64,000 nucleotides of DNA from Planctomycetota bacterium (lineage in GTDB: Bacteria; Planctomycetota; UBA8742; UBA2392): contig JACKIE010000016.1 in assembly GCA_020638635.1 (NCBI GenBank), forward strand, positions 1 to 64,000, read 5' to 3'. The position numbers and the translations under genes are program-made. The notes under the pieces were generated by a model. That model saw nothing but the letters and a program-made list of their open reading frames with translations. It was not told where the DNA came from and ran no database searches. Position 1 is the stretch's first letter. Each line of letters opens with the position of its first letter. This document shows positions 54,669-62,994 of the stretch, in pieces.

Positions 54669-56141
54669 CTAGTTCGCCCACTCCCCGAAGACGCCGAAGC
54701 CCGCGGCTTGGGCTTGCTGGAACCATTGGATTGGATCCTTCTCACCCTTGCCGGTCCTCAGCAGCGTGCGGTTTGCCAGGGCCTGGTACTCCCACATCGG
54801 GCTGAAGTCGGCCGGGATCTCCCGTTGCAGCTTCAATGCCTCCTGCCCGGCCGTGCGGGCGGCCTTCGCGCCGGTGGTTTGCTCGGCCAGCTGCGCGGCG
54901 ACGGCCGCCTCATGGCACGGATCCGTGGGCCGTCCGCGCTGCTGGGGCGGCAGCTTCTCCAGCCCGGCTTCAAACCGGCGCTGCGCGCCCTTGCGCCCGC
55001 GCAGCGCGTCCAGCAGGCAGCGGGCGTGCAGCGTGTCGAGGTCGTTTTCCGGCACGCGCGCCAGCAGGTCTTCCGGCTTGTCCGAGACGCAGCGCGCCAG
55101 GGCCTTCTCGATGCGTGCCGGGTCCTCGAGCCAGCAGGCGAAGCGTAGCAGCTGGCGATTCTTGCCGCGCAGCTCGGCGCCGGTCTGCATTGCGCCATCA
55201 AAATCCAGCAGCCCGCCCCACAGCAGCCCGCGCACCAGCAGGCCGGAGTAGCGGCTCCACAGCAGCTCCGCGGCGCCGGGGCCGGCGTTCTGCATTCGCG
55301 TCAGCCCGGCCATCAACTCGCCGAGGTCAAGCATCATGCCGCCGCAGATCACCTCGATCTCCAGCTTCCAGGCGCCCGTGCTGTCGCGCCCGAGCGCCAG
55401 CGCAGCCTCGCACACCCGGCGCGCTTCCCTGATGCGGCCGGTGGCGTTCAGCGAGACCGCGAAGTTGCGTGTATGCTCGCCGATCTCCTGTCCGAGTTGC
55501 GTGATGCCGGCCAGCCGGCGCACGAACAGCCGGCGCTGCAGGGCGATCGAGAGCTCGAACTCGCGGCACAGATACGCGTAAAAGCTGCGCTGGCCGTCGA
55601 GCCGCAGGGCTAGCGTCTCGTCGTCGCACAGGCGCGCGACCTGCCCGGCCGCCTTCAGCAGGTCGCCGGCCTGCTCGAGTTGCGTCTTCTCAAGGCAGCG
55701 GTCGATGTCGTCCAGCAGGCGGCCGAACACCGGGCGGGTCTGTTCGTTCAGGCGGGCGCGCAAGTTTTCGTGCTGCAGCAGGGCGTCGTTCAGCTCGCGC
55801 AGCACGCGCAGGTGGTGCTTACCGGTGAGCGAGCCCAGGCGCATGCGTTCCACGGCGCTCAGCGCGCGCACCAACTCAAGCAGGTCGGCGCCCATGCGTG
55901 CCACGCCCTCGGGCACGTCCGACAGGTAAGGCGCGCCTTCGCCCAGCAGCAGCCACACCGGGTTGACGCTGAACTCGCGCGCCAGGGCCTGGCAGAACTC
56001 GGCGGGCACGCGGTGCCCGTTCAGGAAGCGGTGCACGTTGGCCTGGGGAAAGCCGGTGCGGCGCGCGATCTCGGCCTGGCTGCGGTTGTGCGCGACCTGG
56101 CGCAGGCGCGCCAGCAGTTCTGCCCGTTCCGTTTCCGGCAT
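54669..56141 (-). CDS. HTH protein with a long TPR-like helical body
   Basis: A 490-residue cytoplasmic protein. Residues about 1-65 contain an HTH of XRE type (SQAEIARRTGFPQANVHRFL, then HRVPAEFCQALAREFSVNP). The remainder is helical and TPR-like, without membrane segments. An AGGAG lies 8 nt before ATG 56141. Layouts of this kind act as sensory regulators; ligand and targets unknown. It is divergent from the secreted protein gene at 56270. Confidence 0.82.
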   Translation of the reverse strand: MPETERAELLARLRQVAHNRSQAEIARRTGFPQANVHRFLNGHRVPAEFCQALAREFSVNPVWLLLGEGAPYLSDVPEGVARMGADLLELVRALSAVERMRLGSLTGKHHLRVLRELNDALLQHENLRARLNEQTRPVFGRLLDDIDRCLEKTQLEQAGDLLKAAGQVARLCDDETLALRLDGQRSFYAYLCREFELSIALQRRLFVRRLAGITQLGQEIGEHTRNFAVSLNATGRIREARRVCEAALALGRDSTGAWKLEIEVICGGMMLDLGELMAGLTRMQNAGPGAAELLWSRYSGLLVRGLLWGGLLDFDGAMQTGAELRGKNRQLLRFACWLEDPARIEKALARCVSDKPEDLLARVPENDLDTLHARCLLDALRGRKGAQRRFEAGLEKLPPQQRGRPTDPCHEAAVAAQLAEQTTGAKAARTAGQEALKLQREIPADFSPMWEYQALANRTLLRTGKGEKDPIQWFQQAQAAGFGVFGEWAN

Positions 56142-56269
56142 GGCAGTGTCTCCTGTATTCGAAACTGAAACAGATCTTAGCGCCTGATGTGACATGCCGT
56201 CTTCCAAAAACGGTACGCTGAATCCGCGTAGAAAACGGCCGGCCGGCAACAACCCTACGGAGACCCGGC

Positions 56270-57433
56270 ATGAAAACCCTGATCCTGCTGCTCGTGTTGA
56301 TCCCGGCGGCCCTTCACGCGCAGTCCTACACCGTCAGCAGCGGCGCGCTGCCCAGCTACCCGGTGCTGACGGGCGCGACCAACCTGGCGCTGGCCGACGA
56401 CGACCTGTCGGCGCCGATTTCGCCCGCGGGTTTCAACTTCTATTACTTCGGCGCCTGGTACGACTCATTCCAGGTCGGCACCAACGGCTACATCGTGCTG
56501 GGCGGCGCCGGCGTCACCACCGCCACGGCGCCGGACCACGCCACCGCGCCCGGTCTGTGCATCGCGCCCCTGTGGGTGAACCTGGGCTTTCCCTTCGGCG
56601 GCACCTCATGGGTGCGCTGGCGCTATCTGCAGGGCGTGCTGCAGGTTGAGTGGAACAACATGGCACAGGTCGGCGGCCCCGTCGGCAGCATGCCGCCGCC
56701 CTCGTGCGACATGGTGCTCGCGCTCGACACCGTCAGCGGCGTGATCGACTTCCAGTACGGCTTCACCGGCGCCAGCGCTACCGGGCCCACTTCCGGCCTG
56801 CCGAACACCGTGGCGATCTCCGGCCCCTCGGGCGCCGGCCAGGAGGTCATTCCCGGCTACGACCCCGGGCATATCAACGCCAATGGCTCGATGGGGGACT
56901 GGCCGTTGCTGCGCTGGGTGCGCTTCACGCCCGTGGCGGGTGTGCCGGTGCCGGGCTCGCCGCTGATCAGCGTCAGCGCGAACGGCGCGCCCGTCGCCAA
57001 CGGCGCCACGCTGAACGTGCTGCACCAGCAGACCCTGGCCTCGCTCAACCTGCAGATCAGCGTCAGCGACCCCGACGGCGACCCCACCGCGCTGACCGGC
57101 ACCGTCAGCTACGTCACCGTCGAGAGCATCCTCAACAGCGAATTCAGCTGTCCCTCGGCCGGCGTGCCCTACACGCTTGTGCCCACGAGCGGCCGTTTCG
57201 ATTCCGCCTCGGCGTCGCTGCCCGTGACGCTGACGGCCACGGACGGGATCTCGCCCCCCGCCCAGTTCTCGTTCCTCATCCAGGTTGGCCCAGTACTGGT
57301 AGGTGGCGCGGGAATGGGCGGTGGCGGTGGGGCCGGCGGCTGTGCGGGCGGCGGAGGCTCGGTTCCACTGGCGTTGCTGCTGCCGGTGCTGATCGCGGCC
57401 GTGAGCCTGCGCCGGCGCGTCATCCGGAATTGA
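56270..57433 (+). CDS. Secreted protein with Gly/Cys-rich C-terminal sorting-like tail
   Basis: A 387-residue exported protein: signal peptide residues 1-17 (LHA cut). A beta-sandwich domain (to about 225; FYYFGAWYDSFQVGTNGYIV, VRWRYLQGVLQVEWNNM) is followed by a cadherin-like segment (ISVSDPDGDPTALTG, LPVTLTATDGISPP). The C-terminus is Gly-rich with one Cys (GAGGCAGGGGS), a hydrophobic helix (VPLALLLPVLIAAVSL) and RRRVIRN. This three-part tail resembles MYXO-CTERM/GlyGly-CTERM sorting signals. Confidence 0.85.
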   Translation: MKTLILLLVLIPAALHAQSYTVSSGALPSYPVLTGATNLALADDDLSAPISPAGFNFYYFGAWYDSFQVGTNGYIVLGGAGVTTATAPDHATAPGLCIAPLWVNLGFPFGGTSWVRWRYLQGVLQVEWNNMAQVGGPVGSMPPPSCDMVLALDTVSGVIDFQYGFTGASATGPTSGLPNTVAISGPSGAGQEVIPGYDPGHINANGSMGDWPLLRWVRFTPVAGVPVPGSPLISVSANGAPVANGATLNVLHQQTLASLNLQISVSDPDGDPTALTGTVSYVTVESILNSEFSCPSAGVPYTLVPTSGRFDSASASLPVTLTATDGISPPAQFSFLIQVGPVLVGGAGMGGGGGAGGCAGGGGSVPLALLLPVLIAAVSLRRRVIRN

Positions 57434-57533
57434 GTATCGCCCGGCGGCCGAATTTCGAAAGCGAATGTTCAGTTGCGGGGCGGTGAAGCGTCACGCCCCG
57501 CAGCCGCGTAGACTTGTTGTCAGGAGGAACCGC

Positions 57534-58499
57534 ATGAGACTCGCCGCCGTACTGATCGCGCTTGCGTTCGCGCTGCCCTTGGCCGCCAAGGATTTCACCA
57601 TGGGGCAGGAGGCCCCGGACTTCGAGCTCGGGACCAACAAGTGGAACACGCCGGAAGGCTTCAAGACCCTGGCCGACTACCGCGGCAAGGTGGTGCTGGT
57701 GGAGTTGTGGGCCACCTATTGAGGCCCCTGCGTTGCGGGGGTCCCGCACCTGAAAGAGCTCAGCACCAGGTTCCGCGAGCGCGGTTTCGAGATCATCGCT
57801 TCCAGCAACGAAGACCCGGCAAAGGTGGCGGAATGGCTGCAGAAGAATCCGCTCAACTACGGCGTGGTTTCCAAGGCGCCCGGCATCAGCGCCTACATCG
57901 GCAACGGCCAGGGCGTGCCCCGCGGCTGGGTGATCTCGGCCGAGGGCAAGATCGTGTTTTCAGGCAAGCCCGCCGACATCACCGACGCCATGGTCGAGGA
58001 GTGGCTTAAGGATTGCCCAGCCGCGCAGATCGAGCGCGAGGTGTGCGCCAAGCTGCGCCCGGCGGTAAAGAGCTACAACACCGGCAAGTACGGCAAGGCG
58101 TTGAAGGACGCCGAAGAACTCGAGCAAAGTGAGGATGAAACGGTGAAAGCCGACGCTAGCTTTATTGCCGAGAGAGTTCGCAAGGCGATCGGCTGGCGCA
58201 AGGATGCCGCCAAGCGCCTGGCGGAAGACAAAGAGTGGGTGAAGCTGCACACGCTGCTGAGCGAAGACGCCGTCGCCTACGCGGGCTGCGAGTACGGTGA
58301 CGAATGCAAGGAAAAAGCCAAGACCCTGAAAGGTGAAGACAAGTACAAAGAAGCGGTCGCCGCAGAGAAGATGCTGGGCAAGATCACCGAGCAGGGCGAG
58401 CGCCTGAAGGGCGAGGCCCTGAACCGCGAGCTGGACAAGCTGATCGATAAGTACCCGGACACAGCCGCCGCAGACCGCGCGAAAGCCATGAAGCAGTAG
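57534..58499 (+). CDS. Exported thioredoxin-like protein with UGPC active site (probable selenoprotein)
   Basis: A 321-residue protein if the TGA at 57720-57722 is read through (residue 63). Signal peptide residues 1-18 (LPLAAK). The thioredoxin fold of TlpA/ResA type shows GQEAPDFELGTNKW, VVLVELWATY-U63-GPC66-VAGVPHLKEL and GVPRGWVISAEGKIVFSG. The following 130 residues are helical, charged and unlike usual TlpA. The TGA replaces the first catalytic Cys. RBS AGGAGG precedes ATG 57534. It would act in periplasmic disulfide reduction or peroxide handling. Confidence 0.78.
57734..57748 (+). promoter_or_regulatory. SECIS-like hairpin after the thioredoxin TGA
   Basis: T-GCGGG-GGT-CCCGC-A: a 6-bp stem with a GGT triloop whose first G is 17 nt after the TGA, exactly as in the permease gene at 21339-21355. 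Confidence 0.55.
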
Positions 58500-58510
58500 C
58501 CACGCAACGC

Positions 58511-58548
58511 ACAACCGGCGCCGTTTGGGGGCGCCGGTTGTGTTTTTT
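58511..58548 (+). terminator. Strong terminator after the UGPC thioredoxin gene
   Basis: A 12-bp stem ACAACCGGCGCC with a 7-nt loop followed by GTTTTTT. Confidence 0.95.
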
Positions 58549-58604
58549 CCAACTGTTCATCCGCGCGGTGCGTTCCAGAGTCGTTGACACGCCTGGAGAC
58601 TCCC

Positions 58605-59870
58605 ATGTCCGCCCTGCGCTTCGCATCCACCTTTCTGCTCGGCCTGCTGCTGGCCAACTCCCTGCTTGCCTGCCGCCACGAGGGCAGCAAGTCCAACGTG
58701 CTGGGCGAAGCGTGCCCCGAGATGCTGCTTGAAGAAAAGTGGGTGCAGGGCGAGCCCATCACGCCCGAGCGCATGAAGGGCAAGGTGCTGCTGTTTCTGT
58801 TTTATCAGCGCGAATGCGAAGGCTGCGAACGCCAGGCCATGCCGCGCATCCAGAAGTTGCACGAGAAATACATCGACCACGCCTGCGCCCTGGTGTTCGT
58901 GGTCAACACCGCCTTCGACAAAGACCTCTACCCGTACCTCGCCGACATCGAGGAAACCCGCAAGCACCTGGTGCGCATGGACTGGACCATGCCCGTTGCG
59001 CGCGACCTCGATGAACAGTCCAACGAACTGTTCACCATCGACAAGCAGTCCGGCACCCCGCAGGCCGTGGTGGTCAACGAGCACGGCCAGGTCTGCGCCC
59101 ACGACTGGTACAGCGAAGAGAAAGAGATGGACGCCGTGGACGCGGTGTTCGAGCGCCTCGCGGCCGGTTTGAACTGCCACTGCGTGCGCATGCCGCGCAA
59201 GGTGGGGCAGAACTGCCAGCGCGCGTGGGACGCCATCGAAGCGGGCGATTACAAGAGTGCTTTTGACCACGCCGACATCATCGCCCGCAGCTACGGCTAC
59301 GACGAAGCCGACAAGGCCGACGCCGACTACCTGAAGACCTGGATCGAGGAGCAGGCCAAGGGTCAGATCGACCGGCTTGACCAGCAGTTCAAGACCGACC
59401 CGGAAGCCGCCGTGGAAGGCGTGGACGAAGTGGTGAAGCGCTTCGAGGGCGTGACCGGCGTGAAGGATTTCGCGAAGCGCGCCGAGGGCTGGCGCGATTC
59501 GCCGGTCCTGGCGGACTTCCGCAAGCACCGCAAAGAGCTGGAAAAAGTGGAGGCCGACATCAGCGCGGGCGAGATCAACGACGAGCGCCGCCGCGTGCTG
59601 GTGGAGCGCCTGAAGGACATCTCCGACCGCGCCGGCGAAACCGTGGTGGGCAGCAACGCCCGCAAGCAGCTCGAGAAACTGACCGGCAGCAACCGCGAGC
59701 AAGCCGCCACGGACCAGCAGCAGGCAAAGGCCGCGGACCCCGCCAACGGCACCGACCGCCCCAACAAGGTCAGCGGCAGCCGCATCAACCAACCCGGCAG
59801 CGACCGAAGCAACCCCGGCAGCGATTCCAGCCAACCCAATCGAAACCGAAAAGTCCGCAGCAGGCGCTAA
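58605..59870 (+). CDS. Thioredoxin-fold lipoprotein with CEGC motif
   Basis: A 421-residue lipoprotein (lipobox LLAC, Cys22 of the chosen start). The thioredoxin-like domain (about 30-190) has a YQRECEGCERQAMPRI active site, WTMPVARDLDEQ and SGTPQAVVVNEHG. From about 200 it is helical and Lys/Asp-rich, ending in an Asn/Ser/Pro-rich tail. Here both active-site Cys are normal codons, unlike the neighbouring UGPC protein. ATG 58605 has GGAGA upstream. It is probably a thiol-disulfide enzyme facing the periplasm. Confidence 0.85.
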   Translation: MSALRFASTFLLGLLLANSLLACRHEGSKSNVLGEACPEMLLEEKWVQGEPITPERMKGKVLLFLFYQRECEGCERQAMPRIQKLHEKYIDHACALVFVVNTAFDKDLYPYLADIEETRKHLVRMDWTMPVARDLDEQSNELFTIDKQSGTPQAVVVNEHGQVCAHDWYSEEKEMDAVDAVFERLAAGLNCHCVRMPRKVGQNCQRAWDAIEAGDYKSAFDHADIIARSYGYDEADKADADYLKTWIEEQAKGQIDRLDQQFKTDPEAAVEGVDEVVKRFEGVTGVKDFAKRAEGWRDSPVLADFRKHRKELEKVEADISAGEINDERRRVLVERLKDISDRAGETVVGSNARKQLEKLTGSNREQAATDQQQAKAADPANGTDRPNKVSGSRINQPGSDRSNPGSDSSQPNRNRKVRSRR

Positions 59871-59957
59871 GGTGGGCTGCGGGAAGTAGCGTTGCGTTCC
59901 TCGTACTCGCGCGGTGCGGCATGCAAGCACACCGCCGGGGAAGCCTCGTCGCGGTGA

Positions 59958-62900
59958 CTACTCCGCTTCCAGTACCAGGACTTGGCCTGAGCCTTTGGCG
60001 GAGTCCACCTCGACTATGGCCTCCTTGTAGCCTTTGAACTTGAGGCGCACGCGCGCCGCGTTCACGTCGAGACCGGTAATCCACAGGACAGGCTGGCCGA
60101 ACTCGCCGGCATCAAAGTAGAACAGGTCGAAGTTCTTCTCGCTGCCGGGCAAGGCCCCGCCGGCGGCGTCCTCAACCTTCAGCGTGAAGTCCTGGGCCAG
60201 CACGGCCGCCACGTGTTTGCCTTCAATTCCGAGGCGCAGCTTGGTTGCGGGCGCGAGGTCCGCATTGAGCCGCGTGGTTTCATTCTTCTTGATCGTGACC
60301 TCACCCTGCCACGGCTGGCAGCCGGTACACTCGATGCGCAGGGTGTACGTGCCGGCAGGAACGCCGCCCAGTTGCATCCCGCCCGGTTGGCCCACAGCTG
60401 ACGGCGGATAGCCGATCAGCACTTCCTTGCCGGCTTTATCCAGCAGTGTGGTCCTTACGGTCTTGTTCAATTCCTGCGGCAACGTCCCGGCTTGCAGTTC
60501 CCGTATCTCCAGGTCCACGGCGCCCTGGTTCTCGTCGATCGTCACCTTGGCCTTGGCGTTGCCGCTGACGGAGACGGCCGCCGATCCGTACAGGATGGCG
60601 CCGTCGGCGCTTCTGGCGCTGACCACGACGTGGTAGTCGCCATCCGGCACGCCCTTGACGGTGTACTTGCCGCGCTTGCCTTCGCTTGCACCGGCATAGA
60701 AGCGCGGCTCCGATACCCGCTGCGCCACGCTGGACACGTATACCGACACGCCGTCCTCGGGCGCGCCCTTGGGCAGCTTCACGGTAACTTCAACGGTGTT
60801 CAGCTTGGGTTTCACCTTGATGGTCTGCTCTGCTTTCGGCTCGACGTGCAGTTCGGTGAGGAAGCTGCAGGTCTGCCCCGTATCGTCCCGCAGCATCAGG
60901 CTCAACCAGTAGTGGCCGGGGCGCAGCATGGCGAACTCGACCTTGTTGCCGTCCTGTGTGCCGACCGCCGTTCCGCCCGCCTTGCGGGATCTGGCAAGCC
61001 GGGCGGTCAGGCCGGAGCCCTGGATGGTCCAGCCCTTGTCCAGTGCCACGTCAAGGGTCAGCCAGGTGCGTTCGCGGCCGCCGACGTCGATGCTGAGCTT
61101 GATGACAGAACCGTACGAGACGCTGAAGCTGCGCTCTGAGAGCATGCCTGCGCGCTGCTGTTTTTCGTACTGGTTTGGGGCGGCGTCGATCCACTCTTTT
61201 TCACGCTTGAGCAGCACCATGACCTGGGTGGGTTTCTTCAATTCAAACACGCACTTGCCGGAGGAATCGCTGGACGCCTCGACCACTTCCTCTGCGTTCC
61301 TGTTCATGAAGTCGGTCACGATCAACAGCAGCTTTTCGCCGGACGCGGGATTGCCGCCCTTGGTTACGTCAACCTCAATGCGCGGCGGTTCCGGCTTCAG
61401 GTGCAGTTTCAGGTGCTCGCCGGCCTTGATCTCGAATTCCCTCTGCACCAGGCCCATGTCGGAGCGCGCCCGCAGGAAATACTTGCCGGGCAGCAGGGGC
61501 CCCGGCTTCCAGACCTCTCCGTCCCCGTTGTCGTACATCATGCCCAGCTCATCGAGGGTGCCGCGGCGGGAACGATCCCCGCCATCGCGCAGCCAGGTCT
61601 CGGCGGGGGTGCCGATTGCGGCGACCGCGCCGGACCGGATGTCCTGCGCCTTGCCCTCAAGGTCCAGCATGCTCAACTCGAAGCTTCCGCCCTGGCTCAG
61701 GGTCAGCTTCAGGTTGCCTTCCATGGGCAGGTCCACAATCTTCCAGACCGGCGCCCAACCGGTGGCGTTGGCCCGAATGAACCAGCGGCCCTCAAACAGC
61801 GGGCTGAGGTATCCCTCGTTGCGATGCGTCGTGGTGGAAGTTCCGTGGGCGTCGTTGTTGTATCTGGGCGCGCCTTCCGGGGCGACGCCCTCAAGCAGGA
61901 AGCCGCTCAGCGTGACACGTTCGGGCAACTGCCCCTGGTCGGCCTCCATCACGACCTTCAGGTTGATGACGGGATCGACTTCGAGGGTCCCCAGGTCATT
62001 CACGCCGGCCTTCAGCATGGTGTGTGGCAGTGCCGTGCCCCAGTAGGCGCCGGTGACAATCTTCAGGTCATAGGCGCCTTCCGGGATGCCGGACTTCTCG
62101 AACACGCCGTCCGGGGCCGGCTCGCTCAGGTTTAGTGTGCCCTGCGTTGGCTTCAGCTCGATGTACACCGACACCGGCCCTTTCTTCACCGAGTCAACGA
62201 CACGCAACTTGACGGTGCAGCCGGCCACCACCATCAGGTTGCCAAGGTCATTGTCGCCGTGCTGCAGCTGGATGCCCGACCACACCTTGGAGTTGACGGC
62301 GAACGCCAGCGTGCTGTCTTCCAGCGTAAGCTCAATGACGCCGACCGGTACTTTCGGATCCTTGAGTTCGAAGCTGCCCTTGGCGTCGGTGGTGATTTTC
62401 CACACCGGGACTTCCTGGCCCTTGGGCACATACAGCAGCTTGGGGCGAAGCAGCAGCGTTGTGTTCGCCAGCGGCTTCATGTTCGACAAGCTCATCAGGC
62501 GGCCGGTGACACGGGCGATCTTGTGCAGGTAGACGTTGCGCGCGATGTTTTCTTTATCGACGTAAAGGAACCAGGAATCCTGGATGTCGGCGTAGCCCTC
62601 GGCGGCGCTTTCGACCTTCACGATCACGTAGTCGTACCAGCTTGGCGGGTTCTGCCCGTCGTTCACTTTCGGCAGCTTCTTGCCTTCCGGCACCTGGATC
62701 TTGATCTGGAAGCTGAACTCGCCCTTGGCGTCCGACTTCCCGCCGCCGGTGACGGTGACGGCCGGATACTCCTGGTTGTTCTTTGCGGCCATGCGGTCGA
62801 GTTCCTTCTGGGTCTTGCAGCCCCACAGAGGATCAGCCGAGGCTTTCAACTCGACGTTCGGGGCGGCGTCCTGGGAACGGCCGTTGTTGGCCAGGACCTT

Positions 62901-62984
62901 TCCCTTGACCTCGACGGTGAACTCGGCGCTGAAGCAGGGTGCGGCTGTCAGCAGCAACAGCAATGCGGCGAAGAAGGTTTTCAT
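59958..62984 (-). CDS. Very long secreted protein of carboxypeptidase-regulatory-like repeats
   Basis: A 1008-residue exported protein: signal peptide residues 1-20 (AAPCFSAEF). It is built from about nine beta-sandwich units of roughly 100 residues (SDAKGEFSFQIKI; TTDAKGSFELKDPKVP; GVPDGDYHVVVSA; GVPAGTYTLRIECTGC), each like the CarboxypepD_reg fold. No catalytic domain is present. It probably sits on the cell surface or in the cell wall layer. It follows the similar partial gene at 62995 by 10 nt, as an operon. Confidence 0.83.
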   Translation of the reverse strand: MKTFFAALLLLLTAAPCFSAEFTVEVKGKVLANNGRSQDAAPNVELKASADPLWGCKTQKELDRMAAKNNQEYPAVTVTGGGKSDAKGEFSFQIKIQVPEGKKLPKVNDGQNPPSWYDYVIVKVESAAEGYADIQDSWFLYVDKENIARNVYLHKIARVTGRLMSLSNMKPLANTTLLLRPKLLYVPKGQEVPVWKITTDAKGSFELKDPKVPVGVIELTLEDSTLAFAVNSKVWSGIQLQHGDNDLGNLMVVAGCTVKLRVVDSVKKGPVSVYIELKPTQGTLNLSEPAPDGVFEKSGIPEGAYDLKIVTGAYWGTALPHTMLKAGVNDLGTLEVDPVINLKVVMEADQGQLPERVTLSGFLLEGVAPEGAPRYNNDAHGTSTTTHRNEGYLSPLFEGRWFIRANATGWAPVWKIVDLPMEGNLKLTLSQGGSFELSMLDLEGKAQDIRSGAVAAIGTPAETWLRDGGDRSRRGTLDELGMMYDNGDGEVWKPGPLLPGKYFLRARSDMGLVQREFEIKAGEHLKLHLKPEPPRIEVDVTKGGNPASGEKLLLIVTDFMNRNAEEVVEASSDSSGKCVFELKKPTQVMVLLKREKEWIDAAPNQYEKQQRAGMLSERSFSVSYGSVIKLSIDVGGRERTWLTLDVALDKGWTIQGSGLTARLARSRKAGGTAVGTQDGNKVEFAMLRPGHYWLSLMLRDDTGQTCSFLTELHVEPKAEQTIKVKPKLNTVEVTVKLPKGAPEDGVSVYVSSVAQRVSEPRFYAGASEGKRGKYTVKGVPDGDYHVVVSARSADGAILYGSAAVSVSGNAKAKVTIDENQGAVDLEIRELQAGTLPQELNKTVRTTLLDKAGKEVLIGYPPSAVGQPGGMQLGGVPAGTYTLRIECTGCQPWQGEVTIKKNETTRLNADLAPATKLRLGIEGKHVAAVLAQDFTLKVEDAAGGALPGSEKNFDLFYFDAGEFGQPVLWITGLDVNAARVRLKFKGYKEAIVEVDSAKGSGQVLVLEAE

Positions 62985-62994
62985 CGGACTGCTC

